64,000 nt of DNA from Buxus sempervirens (lineage: Eukaryota; Streptophyta; Magnoliopsida; Buxales; Buxaceae). Under the pieces are notes generated by a model. It was not told the DNA's origin. It saw only the letters and a program-made list of their open reading frames with translations, and made no database searches. The translations under genes and the position numbers were made by a program. Below, in pieces: positions 35,901-50,900 of the stretch. Position 1 is the stretch's first letter; each line of letters opens with the position of its first letter. The DNA lies in the NCBI GenBank assembly GCA_947561395.2, contig OX387186.1, forward strand, positions 50,549,220 through 50,613,219, written 5' to 3'.

Positions 35901-38900
35901 CAACCTTTCATATATCATTGAAGTAACTACGTCTAGTGTTGATTTCTCCAAGTTACTTTTCTTCTCAGCATATCACCATCACTTGTATTTAAGCTTTATC
36001 CTTTATTAAGATACCTTGGGACAGTGCTTTAGTGGGACCTACATGGAGTTGTTCATTATATATCCTTTTTGGGCCCTATAAACTCCTGGTGGAACATCGT
36101 GTTTGTTTGCTATATAATTATGTTAACAGATTAGGAGAATCCCCTTCCTTTCCTTCGAATTTTGACTTGAAGGAATTTTCCAATCAAGTGAAGCAAAAGA
36201 TAACAATATACGCATTTAATTCTTGAAAACTACTAAATAAACTTTCAGGCAAAACTTTTCTCAATAATATGTGAACTATCTTCTAAGAAAAGAAAATAAT
36301 CAAAGCTTGATGGAGTTTCTACATGTCAAAACTCAAGTTTTGAATCCATGATTGGTGAACTCATTCTAACAGTGATATGCAAATGAGTTTGAAAATATTA
36401 TGAAATGAATTTGTTGGCCTTGCTTCTGTGTTTTTTTTCTTTGTGAAAAGTGGTAATGACTATTGAGTCTTTGGAGGGTTGGCAGATTATTATGTTTTAA
36501 TCACCGTAAATGGCCTCTAGGATTGGATTGTAATTCTCATGGATTGAGGGAATTATTTTTTGATCGGTAATAAGAATACTTTATTTATTAAGAAGGAGGA
36601 GACAGTGAGTGTACACAAACAGTGTACAGCAAATCAAACCATCATTACAGTCAGAACAGAACATCAAAACTAGAACACAGAATGAGTTGCTGAAGGTCCA
36701 AAGCTTTGCAAGATTCCACATTAGACACCCAGAATAAGATGAATTTGACGGTTGAATGAATGATGATGCTTTTGGGGCTGTATTTATCCGTAAAAATCCT
36801 TTTCTTTCTCTCCCATAAAGTCTAAGCTATTGCTGTGGGGATTATATTCCATAGTAATTGCAACCGATCTGAGTTTTTATCCCTCCCCCAAGCTTCTAAG
36901 ACCTGACCAATTTCCTTTGGCTGAACCCAATTCATCTGGAACTTTGGAAGGAAAAATGACCACACTTTATGGACTACCTTACAATGGATAAATAGGTATC
37001 CACTGATTCCAATTGAGACTTACACAACAAACATCTATTCAGGATCTGCCATCCCCGTTTCATGAGGTTGTTAATAGTTAATATCTTCCCAAGAGTTGCT
37101 GTCCACATGAAAAAAAGACCTTGGAAGGGATGAGGGGCTGTCACAACATACTAGAAATATTGAAGGAGAGCTGTTTCAAGTTATAGTGTCTATAGAAACT
37201 GCTTTTTTTTTTGATAGGCAAAAGATCATCTATATAATAAGAAGTAAGAACATAGCTCATAGGTACACCAAAAATTTACCTATGATACAATAGGGACAGG
37301 GAGTGTACAACTTCTCCTACTCACATCCCTACTCCCCTTACACTGAGGACCTCAAGAGATATGCACCAAGTTTACTTGACTAGTCTGGGAACCACTGACA
37401 TAGGACGAAGTCCTGAAACTGTACATCATTCATGACTCCATAAACTGCCAACCACTCATACATGAGCCTAAGGACTTTCCTTTCAAGAGTTTGCAGATGT
37501 CGCTCAGTGCTCCTAAAAATTCTATTATTCCTTTCTCCCCATATTACCCATATAATGGCCACCGGGGCAACATTCCACAGCAAGTTCCTCGGACCTTTCC
37601 CTTTCATTATGCGCCAAGGCAGTAACACCCTCTCGAGACACTTCTCCTGGACCCACACTATTCCAAATCTTGCAATAATTCTGCTCCAAAGGTTGTTAGC
37701 TTCCCTACAGTGGATGAGTAAATGTTTTACTGTTTCTTCTTCCTGTTTACACATTGTGCATCTATTGGGCATCTGCCATCCTCTATTCTTTAAGTGATTC
37801 ACCGTTAATATCTTGTCTAAACTTGCTGCCCACGTAAAGAAAGCTGCCTTGGGATGTATTTTGTCCAAATAAGCTTATAGACCAGATTTGTAGCTCCTAA
37901 GGAATTTAGACATGAGAAAGCTTCCTTTACTGAGAATAGGCCTGATTTCCCCTTTAACCACAATCTTCCATCCTCCTTCTGGTCCAGCTGGGTGCTGTAG
38001 ATCTCCTGTGGCATTCCTTCAAACATTCCAACCTCCCAATCTTGCAGATCTCTTTTAAACATAATGTTCCACACCCGTCCAGCAGGTGTTATCTCCATAG
38101 AGTCAAATACTGAAACTTCTTTATCCCTGCAGATACTATATAATGCATTGTACTTGTCCCTCAAAGGCATCGCACCGCACCAAATATCCTCCCAAAGCCT
38201 AATTCTCCTACCATTACCCACACTATATCTGCAGCCCTTCTCTACTGATGCAGCAACCTTTGCAATAGGTTTCCAAAGACTCACCCCAAATGAGGATTTT
38301 GATTGGCGAGGAAACCAACCACCAAACGAAGAACCATATTTATGGTGGATAACCTTTTTCCATAGGCTGTCGGATTGACAGCCGTACCTCCAAATCCACT
38401 TTTGGAACAAAGCTTTATTAAAGACATGAAGAGGTCTCAAACCAAGCACACCTTCCTCTTTCAATTTACAAACCGATTTCCAGCACACCAGGTGATACTT
38501 ATCCTTGCCCCCCGGGCCCTCCCACAAGAAATTTCTTTGGATTTGCTCCAGTTTGGCAGCAATAGACAAGGGCATCTTAAGGATTGACATGAAAAAAGTA
38601 GAAAGACTAGCCAACACACTTAAGACCAAAGTCAATTTACCTCCTTTAGACAAGATACTGCTCTTCCACAAGGCTAGTTTCTTTTCCATTCTTTCAATTA
38701 TCGGGTTCCAAACTGAGGTATTCTTGAAACTAGCACCTCTAGGGATTCCCAAGTAGGTTGTTGGGAGCTTATTCACCTTGCAGCCTAGAACCATACTTAA
38801 GTCCGCTAGACCTTCCACTTCACCGATTCCAAATATTTCGCTTTTGGCTAGGTTCACTTTCAACCCCGAACACGCTTGGAAACATAGTAGTACCCCTTTC

Positions 38901-41900
38901 AACCACTCGATAGAACGACGAGTAGGATCACAGAATAAGAGAATATCATCTGCAAAAAGTAGATGACTTATAGTGACGACTCCTCCAAAGTTAACCCCTT
39001 GAATGAATCCGAGATTTGAAGCTCGAGTCACCATTGTGCTAAATACCTCCATCACCAAAGTAAACAAGAGTGGCGAGAGAGGGTCCCCTTGTCTGAGTCC
39101 CTTCTAAGTATTAAAAAAGCCAGTTGAAGAACCATTAATCAACATGGAGATCCGAGCTGACGATATACAATAGTGAATCCACCTCCTCCATCTTTCTCCA
39201 AATCCCATTCTCCTCATAACATAAAGCAAAAAGTCCCAATTCACACTATCGTATGCCTTTTGAAGGTCTAGCTTGCACATAATCTTTTGGTTCTTCTCCT
39301 TTAGGCATGAATCTATGCACTCGCTTGCTATGAGGACTCCTTGCAGTTGCCTCCCCCCTACGAATGCTCCTTGGGTTTGAGAGATCAATGGATCCAACAC
39401 CTTCCTCAACCGATTGGCAAGCAACTTTGCTATAATCTTGTAGACACTCCCAACAAGGATTATTGGCCTTAGCTTATCCAACTTGTGTGCTTCTTCATTC
39501 TTAGGGATCAACACCACGAAAGTTGCATTAATGCTTCTTTCAAATTTCCCTGATTTGTGGAACTACTCCACCGTGGCCATCAAGTCCCCTTTAACAATCC
39601 TCTAGCAAGCTTTGAAGAAAGCTAAAGTGAAGCCATCGGGTCCCGGAGCTTTATCACCATTGAGTTGGTCAATGATGCCTTTTACCTCCTCCTCTAGGAA
39701 AGGCCTTTCTAAACCATCCCTATCTTTCATGGGCAGCTTCTGAAACTCTAAACCATCCACCTTGGGCCTGAAATGAGTTTCTTCCTTGAAATGAGTACAA
39801 TACGAGTTTGCAATCTTCCTCTTAATGGCCTCCTCATCTTCAAAGATTGTCCCATCAATCTCTAATTTGTCGAGATGGTTGTTCCGCCATCTCGCACTTG
39901 CCATCTTGTGAAAAAACTTTGTGTTCTTGTCATCTGCTTTCAGCCATATTGCCCTTGTTTTTTGCCTCCAACTAACTTCCTCCAAATAAGCCCATCTTCT
40001 ATACTCCGTTTTCAATCTCTCCCTAAGCAACCATTCTGAAGTGCTTAGCTGATCCTTATCAGATTTGCTATCAAACTCTTATCTGTGCCAGCACCTTTAA
40101 CATCTGCTGGTCCACTCTTCCAAACTCTTCATAATTCCACCTTTTCAGATTTAGTTTTAACCTCCTCATTTTCTGAGTTAAGATGTAACTCGGAGTTCCA
40201 TGAAACTACTGCTCCCCCCACCATTTCTCAACCATGTTAACAAAGTCCGGAGTTTCCAGCCACATATTCTCAAAACGAAAGGGAGTGGCCTTTTTAATGC
40301 AGTCCTCACTTCTCAACAGCAAGGGATTATGATCTGAGATTACTCTCGGCATAGCTTCACAGGCCAATCTTGGAAATAATGACTCCCACTCCAATGAAAC
40401 GAGGAATCTGTCAATCTTTGAAGAAGATTTCTTATTAGACCAAATGTATTTTGACCCAAAAGTTGGAATATCTATCAGTGTAGATCTGTTAATAAACTCC
40501 GAGAAATTCTGCATTGCTCTAGACCAACGCCCACTCCCTGTCCTCTCCGAGGGGTACCTAACTGCATTGAAATCACCCCCCACACACCACGGATTCTGAA
40601 CATTTCTCCTCGCATCCTCTAATTCTTCCCACATCCGGCATTGTAGGTTTATGTCATTTGGGCCGTACACTCCGCTCACCAGAAAAGATCTCGATGATCT
40701 AAGAGATTGCAATTGGGCAGATGCAGAGTATTCTTTAATCCAAGATTGCTGAAGCTGGAAATGCATACTTTTCCAAGCGACAATGACCCCACCGGCAGTT
40801 CCTTTTTATGGCAAGGAAATCCATTGCACCCTTTTACAGTCCCATATCTCCCCCATGATCTTTCTACCTACTTCTACCAACTTTGATTCCTGGATGATCA
40901 GAATGTCCGGATTCCAAGTTCTCAGCAAGGATTTCACAGTCACCCTCTTCTCCCCTGCATTCAAACCTCTGGTATTCCAACTAATTATGTTGATCTTCAT
41001 GAAACACCTATCAGCCCCTGTGAGCCCCTTTCCGGGTTCTGTTCTTACCGCCTGTTGGCCTTGGCGTGTCATTGATAGACCAAGCTAGCTTTTGGAGCTC
41101 TCTTGCCACCTTTTTATTGGCTTCCCTCTCTTCTTCATGTTGTGCCTGTATGGCAGAGAAAAGTGCGAATGCTTTCGCCTCAAAACCTTCAAATGACACC
41201 CCCAATACTTCACTCATTAACATTATCTTCTCCAGGATCCTCTCCGAATGGCCTCCTTCCGACTGAGTCTCTTCCTGTTGCGCCTCCCCCAAGTGCTGGT
41301 CTCAACCAAAAGTTGGGGAATGGGAATCAGGTGCCTTGGCGGCAATGGGGCTTACATACTGACCTGAACTTGTGTCATAGCATTCCACCAGCTGCCAATG
41401 ATTCTCCAGATTAACATTTGACGGATCTCTACTATTGTATAGCAACTTCGGGGCCAAAGACGACCCCACTACACTGACTTTTGGTTCCCCTGACTCATTC
41501 TTCCTGCAGAAGACCTGATCCTCGTTTCCCTGTTAAGAAACAGTCGGCATCTCTTCCGCCAAGTTCAACCAGCAAGACCATCCTGAACCTGACTGCAATC
41601 AGGAAGAGGCAACGACCTTGCCGCCGGCATCCTGCATTCATCCTCCACAGAATCATTCGCACAAGACGATGATTCACTTAGGCTGACGACCTCCTCCTCG
41701 ACGAGCGGCGAGCGAGATCTGACCCTAGCTGGAGCATCACCATCCTCTATCGTGATCCCTTGAGAAATGGTGTCAGAAATGGGTGAAGCACACTCCCCTT
41801 CATCTTCCTGCACTAACTGCTCTTAGATAGGGTGGCTCTCGTCGGTCAGGTCCCCCCGATGACGATGACCCTCAGCCACCATCACAGTCCTCCCTTGCAT

Positions 41901-44900
41901 AATTCCTCCGTAATCCGATTCGACCAGGACCTGGTCGTACAGCCCAACAATCCTTTGATCTCTCAGACCACCATCCTCCTGGGCCCTCGCCTGGTCCATC
42001 TCACTCCTAGTCATGCAGTCGCACAGCCCAGCGTTTGCCAGATCTTGCGGCCCAACAGACTCCTGGGCGGACTCCTTATCCAACATCCCCCTGGTCTCAC
42101 AGACCCACATTTTGGCGCTGTCCTAGGCCGACTCCTGGTCGAACCTTCTCTTGGGCTGTGTGGTCGCGTGATCACACAGTCTACCATTCTCCTGGACTAT
42201 GTGGACAGTGTGTACGACTCCAGGTCCCCCATATTCCTAGGCGAGCTCCCTTTGCGAACCTAACTGGGCCCTCCGCCCACTATTTTGAAAACCATTAACG
42301 TTCACTGCCCAAGCATTAATTGAGAGCTCAGGTGTGCTGCTGAAATTACGACTTGACTCCCTGGCCTGCCTCTGACGCAGGGGCCCACCAGGTATCCTGG
42401 CCACGTCATCGTCTCCTTCCTCCAACAACCTGTTCCATGAACGATCTGGTGCAGAGAAACTACCCGGCAAGATCGATATTGCAGTTTCAAAAACAGCTGA
42501 ACCATCCCAAATGCATATAGAAGAAGGAATTCTTTGAGATAAAGCTTCTTTGACATTCATAGAGATTTTACACATGTCGTTTTGCATCAGTTCGATATTC
42601 CCAATCTCCTCAGCACCTCCACACACTCCTCCTAGCGTCTTCAGCATTGCAGGAGCAAGGAGATGGAGTGGGACCCCCACTATGGAGATCCAAAGACCTC
42701 CCACCGAAACGGAACCCACATTCTACCCACCTTGCAACAGAGGACGATAGAAACAAACCTTGTGTTTTCGTCGGATTTGAATCTCCTTCCTTCGAATGAG
42801 TTGGGTCCATCTCTTTCTTACAACGAGTAAATACGACTGCTTTTCTCATGGACAATTCTACAATAGAACAACTGGGGTCATGAACGCGTCCAGAACGTCT
42901 TGAACAGAACCCCAACCAGTTGTATTAAATGGCTGGAAACACATAACTGCTAGACTCCATTTATTATCAATCGGACATATACCCACCATTGGGCTCCACC
43001 CCATGTTCTGAATTTGACCACATACCCCATTTTGATTAATGACATCCAGTAATTTCAACGAAGGAGAATTCAGTCTCGATGATGATACCCTCCCATGGTC
43101 GTAGGGTACCCTGCCGTCAAGACTACCTCTCATCTTCAAAACTTCTTCGATGGCATCACTAATATATCTCCAACCTTTCTGCTGGACATGCATAGGGAAG
43201 ATTAGGCTACAGGTCGCCCTCTGCCCAAATGTAGATAACTGCAGGAACTGCCCCCACCTGTTCCTCCTCTTCTCCAGAACCAGCTTCCTTGCTCCAGACC
43301 TAATAACGCCAACCACTTCGTAATCTCCAGTTTGATTTATCCTGGACTTAGTGATTTGCGCCAGCCACCTCCACTCGTCCTCGTGTAAAATTAGCCAGCA
43401 TGACCGGCGATGGCACTTCTCGGTGATACGAATTGTCTGGCAAGAGTATCCAACAAAGCCTTCAAACATAAGATCCTTCCGTTGAACTCTTACTTGAGTT
43501 TTCTGAGTCGAGGCATTCAAATGGAAGGACCCTCTTCCAGAACCAGATAGATGCGACCAGTGAGTAGTCCAGCGACACTCCCCATCTTGCAGTCTGAAAT
43601 TGAGATTCCATCTCCATCCGTCCTCCTCCATCCTTCTCACTCAGATATATAGGCTTGCTTGGAAGATGAAATATTATATAGATCCTGAAATCTGAATTTC
43701 AAAGGGCCATCTCCACACCAATGATCCTCCCAGAATTTGACTCGGGAAAATTATTTGGCTCCTTCCCTGCTTTAACTGACTGGACTTTCGTATTCCTACA
43801 CGAATAGGTCATCTGAATGCAAGAATTGAGATAGAATTGAAATTCAGACATTTCAGTTCCAAATTTCCAACTCCCACATATAAATTCTTGCGATCAAAAT
43901 CCACCCTCAAGTATCTTTTGTAAAGTATGGACGACCTTTAGTATCTCTTTGTTGTCTTAGATAGGCTATACACGTACATGAAAATTTTGATGTGTGTCAA
44001 AATATTGATATGCATACACCTGCGCACACGCACACACACACACACACATGTACACATGTTTTTATGTATGTTTATATTGGTAAAATTTAATATCTTGCAA
44101 TAACTGTCACTGATAAAAAATTTAAAATTTCCAGAAAGCAAGTTGATTGTATAAAGCGTTGCTGTTACAAAAATGGCTATGTAAAATATCTAGTAGTCTG
44201 ACTTCCATCTTGTTTTATTTCTTTGTGTTTGTAAGCATTGATACTGACCTCCATCTAGTTTGGCAGTGTGCCTATGTCTAAGGGAGAGAGAAAATTCCAC
44301 TATTCATGTCCAAGAAATAACAGTAGGATTACAACTTATATGTCAATCTTATTACAACCCTAGCCCCAATGTATAGAGAAATTTACTGATATACCCTTAC
44401 CCCCACACCCCGAATCTCTCGGTTTGAACCGGCACAAAGAAAACCCAGAAAGGGGCCTCTTTCTGTGCGCTGGGCTCTGCTCTGCCTACGGGCCCTTTAA
44501 GGTCCCTCCCCTTTAAAGTCGGATGAAATATGAGCAACACTCCAATATATGAACATGTGTGTGCGCGTGCATACACATATTTGACCACAACAACTATCAT
44601 TAATTAGATGAATGTTGGTTTCACATGATTCTTTTGACCCTTCCAAACTTAGCATAAAATGTTCAAGCACATGTATTAGGTTGTTATTCTAAGTGAAAAG
44701 CAAGGGCAGTATTGTCATGTTCAGACAGAGTTTGATATGACATTAGTTAATGGTTGTTGAAGCTGGGAAGGTTAGATCATAAATCAAACTATCTGAAATA
44801 CTGGTTTTTTTTCCTAATTTTTTGGTGAACATTTTATAATTGAAATACTCATTTTTTGATGAGTACTAGATAAATAAAACGGAACAAAATCTATACTATA

Positions 44901-47900
44901 TATAAGGCGAGGCTACCCCTTGGGATTTGTGCCAACCAAAGTGCAAGACTTTCCATAACAGCCCATTTACATCATAGTGAAGATACATTAATAAAAGGGT
45001 ATAATTGTAAAAAATCCCTCAATCTTTCTGAAACTCAATAGTTAGATATGCAACTGCTCCCTTTCATGATGTGCAGTACTGCGTGTGCACCTTACTAGTA
45101 GCAAAACAATATGTAGTCATTAGCGGTGCAAAATAATGAAATAGTTATAAAGATATAACAGAAAGTCGTGACCTTCATATTTATAATTCTGGTTTTGACA
45201 TTAACATGACTGTTCCTTAAGCTACAATGTTATTAGCCATTATTGTGACCCTTCTAACAACTATGGTGTGGTTGTTAAAAAACAACTGTAATAGAATGGT
45301 TGTTGATGCATTTAAGTGGTGAAAAGATTTATGGTCTCTCACACCAGAGTTGGTTACTGAACGAGACATGAATTTTCTGCCACGTTCTGATGACCTGGTG
45401 AATCTAGTTTATAATATAGCATGGAAAAAGACAGCTTATGGTACCAAGTAATTGCAAGCAAATATGGTAGAGATGGTAATGGGTGGATGATCAATATGAG
45501 GGCCCATCTTTCAGGAAATTGCCCATAGAAAGCCATCATGAGTTAGGAATCTTCTTTTTATCCTCATGTGAAATTGATGGTTGGTTCCAATTCTTCTATC
45601 CGCTTCTGGCATGACCTTTGGTGGGTCAGGAATGCCTTGTATGGTCGGTTTCCTTGCCTATTTTCTCTGGTTCTTTATCCTAATGCTTCTGTGGTTGACA
45701 CCCTTCCATAATCATCACTTGGTACCTCTTGGAACCTACCATTTAGGAGAGCCCTTCGTTTAGCTGAATTGGAAGAAATAGCTATGCTTCTTGATAGCCT
45801 AAAAGATGTATCTCTTGATCCACTAGGTTCTGATAAGGTCATTTTTTTTAATGCAAATCATGTAGAATGTATTGATAATAATAAGAGAAAAATAATACAA
45901 GGACTCATAGTAAAGAAACTCAAATAAGAGACAAACAGCAAGCCCAATCACTGATGAACAGACACGCTATATCACAATACAACATCCGGACAAAAACTCC
46001 CTATTCCCTCATTAACTAAAAATGCATTCAAGGAATGAGATATTCTACTCATATGCAAATAGGAGTAGAATATCTCCCGTCCCTTTCTCCTCCGGGTTCT
46101 TCTCATGTAAGTCCTTTTTCAGTAAGGGCTGCCAAAATCATGCACTTCCTAGGGCACCTTTCTTTGTGGCAAGGTTATGGAAGCTTAAGGTTCCCCCTAA
46201 GGTTAAGGCTTTTCTATGGACTGCCCTTTGTACAGGATCAATATGATTGATCGCCTCCAAAGAAGATGGAAAATGATATCATTATAACCACAGGTTTGCG
46301 TCATTTGTATGATTTCAGGAGAGAGCATTGCTCACCTCTTTGTACAGTTTCCATTTGCTACCAATATATGGATGTGACAATTTTAGTTGATCGGGGTTTC
46401 TTGGGTGCTTTCGGAGTCTCTTGGAGCATGGTTTGCTAAGTGACGTGTTAGGGGACTAGGTAGGGGAGGAGTCATCATTTATAGCCTTATTTTTCATGTA
46501 GTAGTATGGCATATCTGGTTGGAGTGGAACACTAGGATCTTTCAGGATGTACAGAGATCAGTGGATCTGGTGTTTGATACTATTTTGGTAACTGTTGCAT
46601 CATGGGCATAAGTGCTTCCAGATTTCAGGGGGTTGGCGTATCAGAGATACTGGGAGGATGACGTAGATGGTGCTTTTTGGATCCTATGTTGAGAGGAGGT
46701 TTACCGAGTAGTACGGTTCCAGACTATGGTGGATGATGGCTATCTTCACTAAACGAGATTGAATGGTGGCTGTGGATTGCAGCAGAACAGCTTGTTTTGT
46801 TACAATCCAAGGTTGCCCTATAGGTTTCTCTTCTTCAGGGTGGATGTATAATGTTCGCCCTACACAGGTTGATCATAGCTATTATTGTACATTTCTTTTG
46901 CGCTATCAATATATATACTTCATTATTCATCCACCAAAAAAAAAATGGCTAATCCAGATTCCAGACATCCGCATGACAGGGTGCCCTCTGGATATTCCAA
47001 GCTAACCATTTTAATCAATGAACCAAATTCATGCATATGTATGCGATGATTTTTTTAAACCTCTGTAATAGCCCATCAGTTTTTATTTTCTTTTTCCATA
47101 TATTTTGAGTTTCATACAAAAAGTTAGATTTAGAGGATACTCTTTTGCCATGTAGCAGATGCCTAATGGGTTGAAACTTAATGTGTGAAATGGGTCATGT
47201 ATGCATAAAGGGATTATTCCAATCATCTGTCACATGAGAAATGGGATGCATCAAATCATTGTTATCTCCTAGTTTCTTACAAGTTTCCCCACCCCAAGAA
47301 ACAACAGCCCCCTATCATCTATTTAAACCATAGTATACAGGTTAAGAGCCTCTATACCACATCATCTTCCAATTTCTTACAATTTCCCCCCACCCCATAG
47401 CCACAAAAATCTGAGGAGATCGAAGGCCAAAATTACATCTAGGACTGATAGTTGGCTGATGTGAATGTTGTAAAAAATACATTGATTCCAGTTCAGCCAC
47501 GCTAACCAAATGGTTGCAAAGAACAGTCCCGAGTACAGCCTCTTCCCTCTTTTGGATATATGTAGAAACTGCCACTTTTCAGCCAATTCATAAAGGGTTC
47601 TATGGATTACCCATTGAACTCCTGCTATGTAAAACAATCTTTTCCATATATAAAACCTGTGAAGTCACAATGCACCAGTATGTGGTCCATTGACTCCTAG
47701 CCCTCATACAAAGGATACAAGCATGTGGTGAAATTGCCCAAGTTATTCTATGACGCTGAAGAATTTCTGAGTTATTGATACTATTCAGGAAGGCAATCTA
47801 TGCAATGTCTTCACCTTGAGGGGGACTTTGGATTTCCAAAGAAAGGACGTAGGATAGCAAGGAGAGTGTGAAGAATCCAGCTTTCAAAAATGTGACATCC

Positions 47901-50900
47901 AAGATTTACAAGTGTACTGGCCAAGGGAATCAAGTGATTAGTTCCTAATACCTGGAGTTGAAGAGTGAATGGCCACCCCTTTCAAATGCCCAAATGAAGC
48001 ACCAAACTCATCTACCTTAAAGTCATGCAATTCCCTATGAAACTGAAGGTTCCATACTTAACCACCATCAGAACATGAAAGGATATCACAAACAAGTAGG
48101 TCCCTGAACTTACAAACACAGCAAAGTCAAGGGAAACGAGAAGCAAGAGTGGATTCATCCCACCAGACCTCAGGTCAGAATTTGTATACCCCATTTGGAG
48201 CTTTGTAGATACTACAGGTGAGAACAACTGAGCAAGGGCCAAAATAGATTTCTAGGGACAGTCAAAGGATAATTCTAACATTGTGTTTGATCTCTTGACC
48301 ATTTTTTCGAATGCGTAACTTACAATTACCTAATGCTAAAATGTCCTTTGCTCCTGGCTGAACCTCCAGAACCATTTTCATAATAGGGCAGAGTTTTTCA
48401 AGTACATATTTCCAACTGAAATTCCTCCTTGATTGATAACTGGTAAGATGTTTACACTGTACTAAGTGAAGTTAGACGGTGACAATTTGATTAATGTAAC
48501 TCGACCCCCGAGTAGTAAGTACTGCTTCTTCCACGTAGGCAACATCTTTTGCATTCTCTCAACTATTGGTTCCTAGGATTCCACAGTTTATGTCATTGCT
48601 TTTCGCAACTCCTCTCTTTTAGCTAAATGGCTATGGTGCTTAAGCACAGAAAAGGAAAGTTTATGGCATCAAGTGATCACAGGAAAATATGGTAGAAATG
48701 ATAATGGATGGTTGATTAATTTGAGGGCCCAACCTTCAGGAAACTGCCCTTGGAAAGCCATCATGAGCCAGGCCCTTGCTTTCTATCCCCATATAAAATT
48801 ATGCATTGGTTCTGGGTCTTCTGTCCGGTTTTGGCATGACTTCTGGTGGGAAGGGTTGGTGTTGTCTAATTAGTTTCCTCGTTTGTTTTATTTGGTTCTC
48901 CATCCTAATGCTCATGTAGCTGACATACTCTCTCTATCCGAATCTAGTATTTCATGGAACCTATCTTTTAGGAGCGATCCACGTCCAGTTGAAATGGAGG
49001 AGTTAGCTTCGCTATTTCATATCCTAAAAGATGTGCATCTTGATCCATTAGGTTCGGATAAGGTCAATTGGGGACTATCTGCTTTTGGTTCCTTTACTTG
49101 CAAATCCTTCTTTAGAAAGATCTGTCATAACCCCTCCATTCCTAATCCATCTTTCTTTTTCTTTGGGCTATGGAAGCTAAAGGTTCCTCCTAAAGTTAAG
49201 GCCTTTCTTTGGACTGGCTTCTCGTACAAAATTAATACAGCTGATTGCCTCCAAAGAAGGTGGAAGACAATATCTTTATGCCCTCAGGTATGTTTTATGC
49301 GTATGAGAGCAGAAGAGAACATTGATCATCTGTTCGTGTAGTGCCAGTTTGCATATGACATATGGATGCGTATGATTCATTTGATTGGAGTGTATTGGGT
49401 GATGCAGTATTCATTTGAAGCATGGTTTGAACAAATGACGAGTTAGGGGTTTGGGGAAGAGAGGATGTATTATCTGTAGTCTTCTTTTTCATGCGGTGGT
49501 GTGGCACATTTGACTAGAGAGGAATGGCTGGATATTTCAGGATGTTAGGAGATCGGTGGATCATGTGTTTGATACTATTCTAGTATCCGCAGCATCTTGG
49601 GCCTCCGTACTTCTAGATTTCCAAGGGGTTGGAGTGTCAGAGTTATCGGATGGATGGCAGTCGTGGTGCTTCTCGAATTCTATTTAGGATATAGAGTGAT
49701 GGTTGGGATTAGGTTGTCTCGGGTGATGGCTATTTTTGTGTTGTGGCGACCTTCAATTGTAGTGGAATAGCTTGTTATGCTACAATTCATGGTCGTTTAG
49801 AAATTGTACATTGAGTCTTTTGATGTGGGATGGGGCATGTGACGGACATTGTAGTTCTTGTATCTTGATGTAGTCTGCTATCTGCTCTGCTGATTGTATA
49901 GGTTTGTTATTCAGGGGTCAGATATAGTAACCACTGTACACTTTTACCATATATACATATATACACACCTCATTATTCGGCAAAAAAAAAGAAAAAGGAA
50001 TTCCACAGACTTAACTTTCCCTCTAAATGGTAATCCTATGTAATTAATGGGCCTACTTACATTCTTGCACCCCCTACTGATCTGCAAATGCTCTCATATA
50101 CTCATTCCTCCCATGGACTCTTGAATTACTGCGCTTCCCCATATTCACCTTAAGCCCAGACAATATTTCAAAAACATCTAAGGATACATTTGGTCTGATA
50201 CATTGTATTTTCACATGCTTCCATGAACAAGATGATATCATCTGAAAATTGTGAGTGTGATATGAGTACATTATCTTTTCCAACCTTGAATCCTTTAACT
50301 AGACCTTTACTCCCACCTCCATAAACCTACTAAATGCGTTACTCACTAAGGTGAATAGGAATGGGGATAATGGATCACCTTGCCTTATAACCGTCTAGAA
50401 GCCTCAACCTTCCTAGCCACCCTATCATTAAGGAGAAAGGAAAACAAAATGTTATGCAAGTAGCCCCAAATTCAGCCACATCACCTGTTGCCAAAGCCCC
50501 ATTTCATCACCTTTTCTATGAAGCCCCATACCACGGTACCACCCTAAGTAAGCTTTTTCCATATCTATCTTACACACCAAACCTGGTTTTCCAATTCAAT
50601 TTTGCTCTTCTTCACACTCATTAGCAACCAAAGAACAGTCCAAAATTTGGCGTGCCGTTACAAAAGCACTTTGATTTGCGTTTATAATATTCCCCATCAC
50701 TTCCTTAAGTTTCAAAGACAACAATTTAGAGATGATTTTGTAACTACAATCCTTCTCTTTTGACGCCCCTGGAAGTTTCGGGATAAGACAGAAAATTATA
50801 GCATTGGTAATTTTGTTAATAATTCCATGCGAATGAAATTCCTTGGAAACCTCCAGCTCACATCCAACAATCCTGGAAGAAAGCTAAGGTAAAACTGTTT

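Larger units (their letters stand above)
37203..43660 (-). mobile_element. LINE-H: nearly complete L1-type LINE
   Basis: The longest LINE here, about 6.45 kb on the minus strand in HUA1-like intron 2, with an A-tail (T-run 37,203-37,213). Order: ORF1 from 43,640, ORF2 from 41,000, 3' UTR, tail. ORF2 keeps the endonuclease motifs SWNTRG, QES, GGDFNAV and SDHNPL, and the RT motifs [22 protein letters not shown] and FADD, then zf-RVT (CTMC...HLLIHC) and [12 protein letters not shown] count at least five stops or frame changes in ORF2, so this copy cannot move by itself, but motif retention makes it one of the youngest LINEs here. ORF1 stops only about 10 bases before the ORF2 ATG. Confidence 0.88.
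36545..43830 (-). mobile_element. LINE-G: 5'-truncated L1-type LINE split by LINE-H
   Basis: An older LINE lies on both sides of LINE-H. At 43,830-43,665 (minus) one frame reads [20 protein letters not shown], an RT C-terminal block. At 37,195-36,552 it continues with the [10 protein letters not shown] block, zf-RVT (NRCLLCK) and [14 protein letters not shown], ending in an A-rich tail at 36,550. About 100 residues are missing between the two parts, so LINE-H insertion may have removed target DNA or the gap is older. Confidence 0.75.
43850..45417 (+). other. HUA1-like intron 2, mostly unassigned 1.6 kb
   Basis: Holds a (CA)n microsatellite at 44,023-44,048 and a possible small Helitron at 44,890-45,098. 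The GC-richer stretch 44,390-44,530 looks transposon-like (LTR-like leader composition) but cannot be assigned. Confidence 0.55.

Noticed and set aside
41832-42298. Plus-strand open frames of 87-143 codons
   Set aside because: Antisense shadows of the GC-richer LINE-H ORF1.
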